NCBI GenBank assembly: GCA_026168455.1
Contig: CM047431.1
Location: 65,779,146-65,843,145 of the forward strand
Direction of reading: 5' to 3'
Source of the DNA: Theocolax elegans
Lineage: Eukaryota; Arthropoda; Insecta; Hymenoptera; Cerocephalidae
Length of the DNA: 64,000 nt
In this document: positions 1 through 9,400 of the stretch, in pieces
Layout of the letters: every line of letters starts with the position of its first letter
Position numbering within the stretch: position 1 is the stretch's first letter
Position numbers and translations under genes: made by a program
Notes under the pieces: generated by a model
What the model was told of the DNA's origin: nothing
The model's input: the letters and a program-made list of their open reading frames with translations, nothing else
The model's database searches: none

Positions 1-238
1 AGCACAGGACGTCAACCTACTCTACAGGGTTACTCAATACAAGGATAACTATTACATTATTCGGAACACTGACAGGGACAGTGATTTTGTGCGTTTGCTT
101 ATGTGTGATTGGAGTGCGTACTCCTTCCTCACGGTCTAGACTAGCTGGATTTCGAGTGAGTTATAAATTAGTTCCTATAAGCTACGGGGCTTTGGAATAC
201 AATTATAATACTACGCTAACTAAGTGACATGCAGTTAG
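1..238. other. Left edge, no recognised gene
   Basis: A plus-strand frame is open from the window edge (base 2) to a stop at 137-139, about 45 codons, but I do not recognise the peptide and it has no visible start. The stretch directly precedes the Polinton polymerase fragment, so it may be decayed flanking sequence of the same element. Nothing else is supported here. Confidence 0.3.
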
Positions 239-478
239 AACTGCCATGTCACAATCCTTTCATTCAAGAATTTTAGAAATCAATTAAAGGTACCATTTGT
301 GATTTATGCAGATTTCGAGTGTTTGCTTAAACCTGTGGAAGGAGACGTCCGTGCATTTCAGGAGCATCAAGCCTATAGTATAGATTATTATTTGAAATAT
401 AGTTTCGACGATTCAAGATCCGGCTATCGGAGAGAAATTGAGTCCTCTCATTGTAAAAGACTCACAAGTAACGATTGA
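239..478 (+). pseudogene. Polinton/Maverick protein-primed DNA polymerase B, fragment
   Basis: This is a fragment of the family-B, protein-primed DNA polymerase that replicates Polinton/Maverick elements. The frame is open for about 79 codons between stops at 236-238 and 476-478. The peptide VPFVIYADFECLLKPVE (from base 290) carries the Exo I signature D-x-E of the 3'-5' exonuclease domain (Asp at 311-313, Glu at 317-319). It is followed by residues reading YSIDYYLKYSFDDS, as in arthropod Polinton polymerases. The N-terminal region, the remaining exonuclease motifs and the whole palm domain are absent, so this is a small relic of a protein usually over 1,000 residues long. The integrase relic of the same class of element lies just downstream on the opposite strand. 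The family assignment rests on recalled motif similarity. A densovirus- or adintovirus-like relative is an alternative source. It cannot be functional. Confidence 0.72.
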
Positions 479-537
479 TTGGCTGTTTGTCACAGGTCGA
501 GGGCGTAGCAGTGGCGCTCATCACTTTCTCTCATCTT

Positions 538-698
538 TTATATACTAGATTTATCAATCCAACTATTGTGTGAATTATCAAATCCTAACCACTTAACAAA
601 CACCTGATTCCTTTCCACTTGATTACTTTTTCCGCTAGATAAACATCCGGATACTTAACCTTTTGCAATTCTTGCTCATAAAATCCGCCAGATTGCTT
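538..698 (-). pseudogene. Polinton-type integrase C-terminal tail (chromodomain-like), fragment
   Basis: Read on the minus strand, this stretch gives GGFYEQELQKVKYPDVYLAE, then, after a frame change near 590, a segment reading VFVKWLGFDNSHNSWID before a stop at 538-540. The FYEQELQKV block followed by VKWLGFD..HNSWI is the linker and chromodomain-like tail of the retroviral-type integrase carried by Polinton/Maverick elements. The catalytic D,D-35-E core is not in the window. The frame change marks it as broken. Its 5' continuation lies beyond the inserted foldback element, at 1344-1420. It converges with the polymerase fragment, with only about 60 bases between the two stops. The family call is from recognised motifs and was not checked by search. 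Confidence 0.68.
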
Positions 699-1343
699 CC
701 CTATTGAAAATAAATACGTAATTTTGTTACGTAACAAAAGCACGTACCAAAATTACGTACCAAAAGTACATATTGTTACATGCTAAATTTGAACATTTTG
801 TTACGTACATATTGGCGCGAAGATTTGGCACGTAATTTTATTACGTGTTTTTGGTACATAACTTTTCTTTCTTTTTTTTTTTGCTTAACGTCGCTCTCAC
901 ACTGATGCGTATTATCAGCGACCACAGAGGTATATGTGCGATATCTTTTGTAAAAGCATACTTATTGAAAATACACTAATCAATCGGTAGACACAGTAAG
1001 GGCACGAGCCGGCATCTCCGGATTAAGCTTTACGGACCAAGCGTAACAGTTAAAAGATGTTTTTTAATATTTTTATTGAGTTACGTACCTGAAATACGTA
1101 ATTGAGTTACGTACCTGCAGTACGTAATTGTATTACGTGCAGAAGTATCATCAGTGTGAGAGCGACGTTAAGCAAAAAAAAAAGAAAAGAAAAGTTATGT
1201 ACCAAAAGTACGTAATAAAATTACGTGCCAAAACTACGCGCCAATATGTACGTAACAAAATGTTCGAATTTAGGATGTAACAATACGTACTTTTGGTACG
1301 TGCTTTTGTTACGTAACAAATTACGTATTTATTTTCAATAGGG
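699..1343. mobile_element. 645-bp foldback / MITE-like element with ~200-bp inverted arms
   Basis: The element starts CCCTATTGAAAATAAATACG and ends with its reverse complement. The left arm (699-907) and right arm (1149-1343) are near-perfect inverted copies, both ending inside at CACTGATG/CATCAGTG. The arms and the 241-bp core are full of ACGTA-containing subrepeats. No transposase is encoded, so it is non-autonomous. It interrupts the Polinton integrase relic. The flanks show at most a TT duplication (gctt/ttga). The terminal CCC recalls piggyBac-like elements, but a clean TTAA duplication is not seen and I leave the superfamily open. Confidence 0.82.
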
Positions 1344-1420
1344 TTGACCTTGGTAGTCTTCTGCTTTCCACAGTAGGGAAATAAAGTACTTTGCACGCAA
1401 AAATAAAATGATTCAATTTT
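1344..1420 (-). pseudogene. Polinton integrase fragment, 5' side of the foldback insertion
   Basis: If the foldback element is removed, the minus-strand sequence here runs directly into the integrase tail at 538-698. The residues before the junction read CKVLYFPTVESRRLPRS and those after it begin KQSGGFYEQEL, consistent with the region just before the integrase chromodomain. The match is weak on its own and depends on the neighbouring fragment. Upstream of about 1420 the frame cannot be followed with confidence. Confidence 0.4.
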
Positions 1421-1935
1421 TCGCTTCATCCCTTTCAGTCACAGACGTCCATATATGGGCGTCTTAATTTTTTCTTTCATTATCGGAATTAATGCAGGAT
1501 TTTGAAATTTTTTACTTTTTTATGTATTAGTGTACGTAGATTATTGAGTCATAGAGACGTTTTGTGAATATATGATTGTTTATAATTATTATAAATAAAC
1601 AATTGTCAAAGAACATGGGTTTTTCAGAAATTAATACGTTAGCGGTGAAATTTTATGAGTAACATATGCTTTTTATCATTAGAATTCTTTGATTAATAAA
1701 GAAAGATTATAGAATCGTCATTAGGATTGCGGAAAAATACGTCAGAAACTTATATAATTACATTTTTGGACCAATTTGCCTTAATTGCGTAACTGAAGCG
1801 TTAAAATAATTGATAAATATAATACATTGATAATAAAAACACTTAGGAATTTAGTATATGAAAAGTTAAATATGGACAAAAGGCTAGGATATTTTAAGAT
1901 AGCTGTATGCAAAAAAATGGGAAAAAACATAAATA
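1421..1935. other. AT-rich spacer, nothing recognised
   Basis: AT-rich DNA lies between the Polinton relic and the pogo-like terminus. I see no convincing frame, RNA gene or terminal repeat in it. Confidence 0.5.
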
Positions 1936-2999
1936 GGGGAGACCGGGGCTAAAATTAACATTTTTGAAAAAATCGTTCTCCTAATTAATTAAAGAATTAG
2001 TTTGCTATACTAAGTATTGTTACTTTTTCTTTGCCTATTCAGCGAAGTCATGTCACAGGAATTTTTTGGAAATTATACATATCTTTTTTTTACGAGAGGA
2101 TTTACTAAAAATCGTTGTCTGTTCATTTTTGCCCCGCATGCGGGGTAAATATTAACATCTCATTTTTTTATTGTAAAGACTTATAGTTTCATAATAAATG
2201 TACACATTTAACAAATGTAAACAAAAAAATATATTTTTTACTGAATATACGAATAACAAGTGATATAAAAAAAATTGTTAACAAATTATTTCTTTAACAC
2301 AAAAATAACGCAGGTTTTTGTCTTACAAATTAATTAAAGCTAATAAACATTTTGCACTATTAAATAATACATGTATAAACACAAAAATTATATCAAAGTT
2401 CAAATTAATAAAATTAAATATAAATTAATCAGAATTTAATGCAAAATAAAAAAAATGAATTTTATTAAGGGGTCAAGCCTGGGTTAACTGCTCAAAAAAT
2501 CGATTTTTTTTTTTATTAACTTTTTTTAAAGTATTTCTTACATAAAACATTATCCCAAAATTGAAAAAAACAAAAATTTTTTCGCAAGTTATAATTGAAA
2601 TAAGTAAGCATCAATAGACATTATTTCTCTAAACTTAATTTTTTGCAAAAAGACATTTTATTTTAATTTAACTAAATAATAATTGCGAGGTTTTCGACGT
2701 TTACATACAAGTATATTAAACGAAGCAACTCTCACGCGAGAGTTTGGTAAAATAGAATCTACTTTACTATACGATTCAAATTTAATAGTTAATAAATAAA
2801 TGATTTCCTTTTACTCTAATATACTGCACCAAATACGTACAGTTCCTATTGAAGTAAATATTGTCTGCATTGATAAAGTATTTACATTATTTTAGTAAAT
2901 ACTCAGTGGATTTTAAATTAAAAGTATATTTTTAACTTTAAATTTTATTAGTTTTAAGAAATTAATTATAAGTTTATACAAAAAAGAGCAGTAAAAAAA

Positions 3000-3736
3000 A
3001 TGCCAGACTCAAGTAACAGTACATCTGCTCATAAAAAAATTATCAACATCAGTAAGAACCACCTACGATGCACTTCCATCAACATTGATCCAGATCAAGT
3101 AGAAAAGTTAAAAACTGATACCATTGAAGAAAGTAGCACAGAAAATAGAATTATTGATATATCCTACTTTTCCCAACATTAGAAGAATTTTTAGTTTGTC
3201 GAGAATTGTCATGGTACAGTTAAATTTTCTGAAGTTGATGTGAGAGGTTTGGGAAGTAAAATAACAATAACATGTACAAACTGTTTTAAGGGTATTTGTT
3301 ATTGATTCAAGTAGAAAAGTTGGAAAAAAGTAACGCTCATGAAATAAATAGACGTTAGTGACACAATGAGAACTCTTGGTCATATGGGCATGCTGTTTAG
3401 TTACTTTTTGTGGAATATGGATTTGCCGAGTCCAGTTTCTCACAGTAATATGACATTATTAATACAGAGATAAAAAATGTTTGTAAAGAAGTTGGTAAAC
3501 AGTCTATGAAAGCAACTGTCGAGCAAGTATATGATTCACAAGTCAGAATTGCCATATAAGTGTATCAGGTGATGGTTCTTGAGGAAGCGAGGATTCAATT
3601 CTCTTCAAGGTGTTGATACTGCATGAGACATGAAAAAGTAATTGACGTTCCTCCAAAGCAATATTTTTGCAGAGCATGTGAATTGCGACCAGAAGAAGAA
3701 ACAAAAGAATATAGAGAGTGGTACTTTACGGCATGA
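3000..3736 (+). pseudogene. Mutator/Kolobok-like transposase, inactivated
   Basis: The first frame starts at ATG 3000 and runs 60 codons, ending ENRIIDISYF before a stop. Pieces in other frames then continue in the expected order: EVDVRGLGSKITITCTNCFK (around 3230-3290), MRTLGHMGMLFSYFLWNMDL (around 3367-3425), CKEVGKQSMKA, SVSGDGS (SGDGS at 3565-3579), RKRGFNSLQGV, and KVIDVPPKQYFCRACELRPE (from about 3638) up to a stop at 3734-3736. The SGDGS(W)RKRGF block with its aspartate, and the C-x2-C pair after KVID, are the hallmarks. Several in-frame stops and frameshifts separate the pieces; one base is missing just after SGDGS, where a tryptophan codon is expected. The C-terminal part expected after EYREWY is missing. 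The protein cannot be made. The family call is from motif memory. Confidence 0.7.
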
Positions 3737-4169
3737 AATATACTAATTATATTGGAGGTTTGAAACACTTTCACAAATAAGTACCCATAAAAATAACTTC
3801 AACCACATAATATCGCACTAAGCACAAATACACTGAGCATAACAAAACACTTGTTTATAATTTTATCTGTATTCTGCAAATATTGTATATCTAAGTGTTG
3901 ACACATTGGTTATGCTGAAATGGAGAAACAAAGAATCAATTTCTTGACATAAACAAAATATAAATTTAAGGTTATATGCAAATACTTATCTGATATAATT
4001 TGTTCATGCAGTTTTATAAACCACTAGTTTTTTTTACTATTTTATTTAGATATTATATAATATAATATATATAATATATAATTCTACTTGATATTATAAT
4101 AGCTTAAAACTGAACTACAAACGTGTGGCTGGTGCACACTTCCATTAACAGCTGTAACACTATCTATGC

Positions 4170-4256
4170 CTCTCTCTTTCTCTATCACGTGACAAGGCTA
4201 TTCGAAAAATCAATAATCTTATGGAAGACTTGTCATGTGAGAGAGAGAGAAAGAGA
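4170..4256. repeat. Imperfect inverted repeat with CT/GA tracts
   Basis: A left arm of CT-rich sequence ending TATCACGTGACAAG (about 4170-4196) pairs imperfectly with a right arm starting CTTGTCATGTGAGAGAG (4229-4256), across a loop of about 32 bases. The GA microsatellite is therefore part of a potential hairpin inside the Kolobok-like element. Confidence 0.6.
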
Positions 4257-4848
4257 TATTGTACACAACTGTCAAACAGTATTTGTTTTACTGCATTCTT
4301 TACATATTTTTAATTAAATTTAATGCTATAATAAAAATTATAATCATATAATATAGTATATGATTTTTTATCAAAATATTTTTTAAAATCTATATAATCA
4401 TGCATTAATATTCAATAATAGCTAAGTATTCTTGTAGTTTTAAAAATTTTATTCCTCTTTTTATAAAGAAACTGATTCTTGAAGTTGACTTTCTGTTATT
4501 TTAGATAATACATGTATATTAAAAAAATATACTGAGTATTATATTAATAAAACCAGAAAAAAGTCACTATAAACCTATTAAATATACATATTATTAAGAT
4601 TACACATACAAATTGTACGATACCTGAAGAATATGGTATTAGAATTATAAAATAAGTAAAACTTTAAATCTAATAAGTGAAACTTTAAATGCATTTATCT
4701 CATTAATGGTTTTTTTAATGATTTTAGCTTACTTGCCGCAGGATATTTCAGAGCCAGGTTGATGACTCACTTTGAAATTTGGGGAAACTTTTAAAATATA
4801 TATTTCTACGGACTTATGTTGCCCAATTTTCAAAAAGATAAGTTTTAG

Positions 4849-4884
4849 GTGAATGTTATGTACGTATACGTACATAACATTCAC
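4849..4884. repeat. Perfect 36-bp palindrome
   Basis: The half GTGAATGTTATGTACGTA (4849-4866) is followed at once by its exact reverse complement (4867-4884), with no spacer. The next base on each side does not pair, so the palindrome is sharply bounded. It lies in AT-rich DNA within the 3' part of the Kolobok-like element. Confidence 0.93.
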
Positions 4885-5290
4885 TATTTTTCTTGTTATT
4901 ATCAACCTTTTATATTTAATACATTGTTATTAATTTTTTTTTCAGAAAAGGAAAAACATAAGTCTGTAAACATATATTCCATGAATATTTTAAGCCTATT
5001 AGACATTAAAAGATGCATTCAATGCTTCAATATCCTACGGCAACTGCAAAAATTAATCAATTTTTTAATATCATTATAAGTTTAATAACCAGGATTAAAA
5101 ATGCATTATAAACATTTTTTATATTGATAAATATAATGTATAAACATATATATTATGTAAAAAAAATTAATATGTGAGAAGAATTAAAAAAAAAAATTAT
5201 TCTAATAATAATTATTATTTATTGAAAACATTTAACCCAGGCTTGACCCCTTAAATTAATTTAATTTGTCAATTCAATTTTAATCGTTCA

Positions 5291-6108
5291 CTAGTCATCA
5301 TTGCAATCACATTTTTCGCATACAAATGATATGATATTGCCTTTCGCACATTTTACGTGAGCCCATTCCTTACACAATAAACATTGCACCCACTCCTCAC
5401 CATTATTACAAATGCTTCATCGCACATTATACAATTCCACTCTTCGTCATCCATATTATCTGAAATTTTCCTGCGTTTTGATTCTATGTTCTTTTTACTC
5501 TTATTTTTTCCTATTCCTTTTCTTGTAACTTTATTTTTTTCATTTTCTTCATGTTTTCGTTTTTTAGGTTTCGTTTTTACTTTGTTTATTATTTTATCTT
5601 TTTTTCTTTTCACTTTCTTTTTCGATAAGCTTTATTTCTGAATCATCAGTTAATATAGCTGCCTTTTTTGTTCGTCTTCGTATCGACAATTACGCGGAGG
5701 TGCTTTTTGGCAAAGGTCTATTTGTTACAGGAAAAGAATCTAATAAGTTTACACTTTTTGAAGGACCGCTACAGCAACACCAGTCGGTTCATTTTCATTA
5801 GATATTGGATCCGGGCGGTCAGTTACAGATGACGGTGCAAAATCGTGGTCTTGAAATATGTCTCGATTAATAGGCCAAATACCGGACTTGTTAAAGCCGC
5901 TCATAATGTTTGTAGGACTCAGGCTAAAGGTAACGCGACCTTTACAATTCCAGGCAAATCGTAAATTGTCATCGTTTTCCCAGGATTGTTTTGTAACCAA
6001 GCAGTCTGAATGTCTACTGAGGTAACTTTTGAATGGTCCATACACGCCGACATCTAAAGGTTGTAAACGATGCGAACAATGTGGTGGAAAAGAAAGCAAA
6101 ACAATGAT
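5291..6108 (-). pseudogene. pogo/Tigger-like (DDE_1) transposase with C-terminal zinc finger, inactivated
   Basis: On the minus strand the 5749-6099 frame includes LSFPPHCSHRLQPLDVGVYG followed by PFKSY, the conserved block near the end of the DDE_1 catalytic domain of pogo/Tigger and Jerky-like transposases. It is followed by GFNKSGIWPINRDIF, also typical. Downstream pieces read PLPKSTS, then RRRTKKAAILTDDSE, then a lysine-rich linker, then EEWNCIMCDEAF. After a further frame change come EEWVQCLLCKEWAHVKC and FVCEKCDCNDD before a stop at 5291-5293. The cysteine/histidine spacing is that of the PHD-like finger often fused to insect pogo-type transposases. The first two catalytic aspartates and the N-terminal DNA-binding domain are missing: the coding sequence is cut at about 6108 by a minisatellite and then a gap. 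At least two frame disruptions make it nonfunctional. It is probably the transposase of the element whose end is at 1936. Confidence 0.82.
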
Positions 6109-6342
6109 TTAGAATTTGATTTTGAATTTCATTTGAATTTGAATTTTGATTTAGAATTTGATATTGAATTTCATTTAAACTTGCATTTTGATTTAGATTT
6201 CGATTTTGAATTGGAATTTGATTTTGATTTCGCTTGGGATCTTGTATTTCCAATTTATTTTTACATTGAGATCGAATTTGAATATCTTTCTGATTTTTTA
6301 ATTGATTTCGACTACCCGGTGGGTCCTGACTTTGAGATTTAA
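6107..6342. repeat. Degenerate GAATTT/GATTTT minisatellite
   Basis: A short-period repeat of GAATTTGATTTT-like units (about 6 and 12 bp) runs up to the first gap and becomes less regular after about 6240. Because the period is a multiple of three, both strands stay open: the plus strand reads as Leu/Glu/Phe/Asp-rich peptide and the minus strand as Asn/Gln/Ile-rich peptide. I take these frames as by-products. The array abruptly replaces the pogo transposase sequence. Confidence 0.75.
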
Positions 6343-6347
6343 TTAGG

Positions 6348-6447
6348 NNNNNNNNNNNNNNNNNNNNNNNNNNNNNNNNNNNNNNNNNNNNNNNNNNNNN
6401 NNNNNNNNNNNNNNNNNNNNNNNNNNNNNNNNNNNNNNNNNNNNNNN
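6348..6447. other. Assembly gap of 100 N
   Basis: Exactly 100 undetermined bases, the usual placeholder for a scaffold join of unknown size. The true distance between the transposon graveyard and the satellite array is unknown. Confidence 0.98.
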
Positions 6448-9400
6448 ATTTCAAAATTTTAGATTCGTTCCCCGGCAGGGTGATCAAATACAAATGATTT
6501 TTATGTGTATATTCACACATATAAACGGCCAAAACGTTGTATTTTTTCAATATTTTAGATTTACCAGGCCGGATGATCAAATACAAATGCTTTTGTTATG
6601 TGTATATGCACACATATAACGGCCAAAACGTGTAATTTTTCAAAATTTTAGATTTCGTTCCCCGGCCGAGATGCACAATTACAAATGCATTTTTATGTGT
6701 ATGTTCACAAATATAAAAGGCCAGAAGTGAATATTCAAAAATTTTAGATTTCGTTCCCCTTTCGGGATGATCAAAATAAAAATGCATTTTTATCTGTATT
6801 TCACACATATAATCGACCAAAACATTTAATTTCTCAAAATTTTAGATTTCGTTCCCCGGCCGAGATGATCAATTACAATGCATTTTTACATGTATTCACA
6901 CATATATACGACGAAATGAATATTTCAAAATTTTTGATTTCTTCCCTGGCGGGATGATCAAATACAAATGCTTTTTATGTGTATATTTACATATAACGGC
7001 CAGAAGTGAATATTTCAAAATTTTGGATTTCGTACCCCTGCCGGGTTGATCATTACAAATGCATTTTTACATGTATTTTCACACATATAATCGACCAAAA
7101 CATCTAATTTCTCAAAATTTTAGATTTCGTTCCCCGGCCGAGTTGATCAATTACAAATGCATTTTTATGTGTATATCACACATAACGGCCAAAACGTTGT
7201 ATTTTTCAATTTTAGATTTCTTTTCCGGGGGTTGATCAATTACAAATGCATTTTTACATTTATTTTCACACATATACCGACCGACCGTCTTTTTTCATAT
7301 TTTTGATTTCGTTCCCCGGCCGGGTTGATCAAATACAAATGCATTTTTATGTGTATATTAACACATTTAAACGGCCAGAAGTGAATAGTTCAAAATTTTA
7401 GATTTCGTCCCTGGCCGAGATGATCAATTACAAATGCATTTTTATGTGTATATTCAGACATATCAACGGCCAGAAGTGAATATTTCAAAATTTTAGTTCT
7501 CGTTCCCCGGCCGGGTTGATCAATTACAAATGCATTTTTACATTTATTTTCACACATATAACGGCCAAGACGTATGTTTTCAATATTTTAGATTCGTTTT
7601 CCGGACGGGTTGATCAATTGCAACTGCATTTTATGTATATTCACATATCACGGCCAGAAGTGAATATTTCAAAATTTTAGATTTTGTTCCGGCCGGGATG
7701 AACAATACAATGCATTTTTATGGTATATTCAGAATATCAACGGCCAGAAGTGAATATTTCAAAATTTTAGATCTCGTTCCCCGGCCGGGTTGATAATACA
7801 AATGCATTTTTACATTTATTTTCACACACATATAACCGGCCAAAACGTCTGTTTTTTCAATATTTTAGATTTCGTTTTCCGGCCGGTTGATCAATTGCAA
7901 AGCATTTTTTACATGTATATTCACATATAACGGCCAGAAGTGAATATTTCAAAATTTTAGATTTCGTTATCCGTCGGGTTGCATCAATTACAAATACATT
8001 TTACATGTTTCAATATATAACGGCCAAAACGTTTATTTTTCAATATTTTAGATTCGTTTCCCGCCGGGTTGATCAAATACAAATGCATATTTATGTGTAT
8101 TTCACACATTTAAACGGCCAGAAGTGAATAGTTCAAAATTTTAGATTTCGTCCGGCTGAGATGATCAATTACAAATGCATTTGTACATTTATTTTCAAAC
8201 ATAGAACGGCCAAAACGTCTGTTTTTCAAAATTTTAGAGTTCGTTCTCCGGTAGGGGATGATCACTGCAAATGCATTTTTACATGTATTTTCACACATAT
8301 AACGGCCACAGAAGTGAATATTTCAAAATTTTAGTTTTGTTGCCGGCCGGGATGATCAAATACAAATGCATTTTTATGTGTATATTCACACATAAAAACG
8401 GCCGCCAAAAACGTGTTATTCAAAATTTTAGATTTCGTTCCACGGCCTGGATGATCAATTACAAATGCATTTTTACATGTATTTTCACACTATACAAGCC
8501 CAGAAGTGAATATTTCAAAATTTTAGATTTCGTTCCCTTTCGGGATGATCAAATAAAAATGCATTTTATCGGTATATTACACATATAATCGACCAAAACA
8601 TTTAATTTCTCAAAATTTTAGATTTCGTTCCCCGGCCGAGATGTTCAATTACAAATGCTTTTATGTGGATGTTCACACATAAAGGCCAGAAGTGAATTTC
8701 AAAATTATAGATTTCGTTCCCCTTTCGGGGGCGATCAATTAAAAATGATTTTACATTATTTTCACACATATCAACGGTCAGAAGGAATATTTCAAAATTT
8801 TAGATTTCGTCCCCGGCCGGGTGATCAAATACAAATGCATTTTTATGTGTATATTCACACATAATAACGGCCAAAAAGTTATTTTTCAATATTTTAGATT
8901 TCGTACCAGGCCGGGATGATCAAATACAAATGCTTTTTATGTGTATATTCACACATAAACGGCCAAAAACGTTAATTTTTCAAAATTTTAGATTCGTTCC
9001 CCGGCCGAGATGATCAATTACAAATGCATTTTATGTGTATGTTCACACATAAAAGGCCAGAAGTGAATATTTCAAAATTTTAGATTTCGTTCCCCTTTCG
9101 GGATGATCAAATAAAATGCATTTTTATCTGTATATTCACACATATAATCGACCAAAACATTTAATTTCTAAAATTTTAGATTTCGTTCCCCGGCCGAGAT
9201 GATCAATTACAAATGCATTTTACATGTATATTCACACATATACGGCCAGAAATGAATATTTCAAATTTTTGATTTCTGCCTGGCCGGGATGATCAAATAC
9301 AAATGCTTTTTATGTGTATATTACACATATAACGGCCAGAAGTGAATATTTCAAAATTTGGATTTCGTTACCCCTGCCGGGTTGATCATTACAAATGCAT

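Larger units (their letters stand above)
2469..5250 (+). mobile_element. TTAA-flanked DNA transposon (Kolobok/Mutator-like), 2.78 kb
   Basis: The terminal inverted repeats GGGGTCAAGCCTGGGTTAA (2469-2487) and its exact reverse complement (5232-5250) match over 19 of 19 bases, and TTAA lies directly outside both (2465-2468, 5251-5254). A decayed transposase is at 3000-3736. TTAA duplication with G-rich termini is typical of Kolobok and piggyBac elements. The transposase residues resemble the family annotated as Mutator-like transposase, not piggyBac. The rest of the element (3737-5231) is AT-rich, without further coding signal, and holds an inverted repeat at 4170-4256 and a perfect palindrome at 4849-4884. 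Confidence 0.8.
1936..6108 (-). mobile_element. pogo/Tigger-like DNA transposon, truncated and carrying a nested element
   Basis: The left end starts GGGGAGACCGGGGCTAAAAT at 1936, directly after TA (1934-1935), the target used by the Tc1/mariner superfamily. A related sub-terminal copy (GCGGGGTAAATATTAACATC) follows at 2141-2161, next to a CCCCGCATGCGGGG palindrome. The broken transposase lies on the minus strand at 5291-6108, so 1936 would be its 3' end. The Kolobok-like element at 2469-5250 splits the two parts, leaving about 1.4 kb of pogo sequence. The other terminus is lost at the minisatellite or gap. The link between terminus and transposase is an inference from layout. Confidence 0.55.

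Noticed and set aside
699..1343. piggyBac assignment of the foldback element from its CCC terminus
   Set aside because: The flanks are GCTT and TTGA, not a TTAA duplication, so the superfamily is left open.
4050..4090. TA-rich stretch as a promoter or origin
   Set aside because: Plain low-complexity TA repeat inside a dead transposon, with no supporting signal.
4123..4317. 64-codon plus-strand frame
   Set aside because: It spans the CT/GA inverted repeat and has no domain or conservation signal visible.
5384..5641. 85-codon plus-strand frame
   Set aside because: It is the shadow of the lysine-rich linker of the minus-strand pogo transposase.
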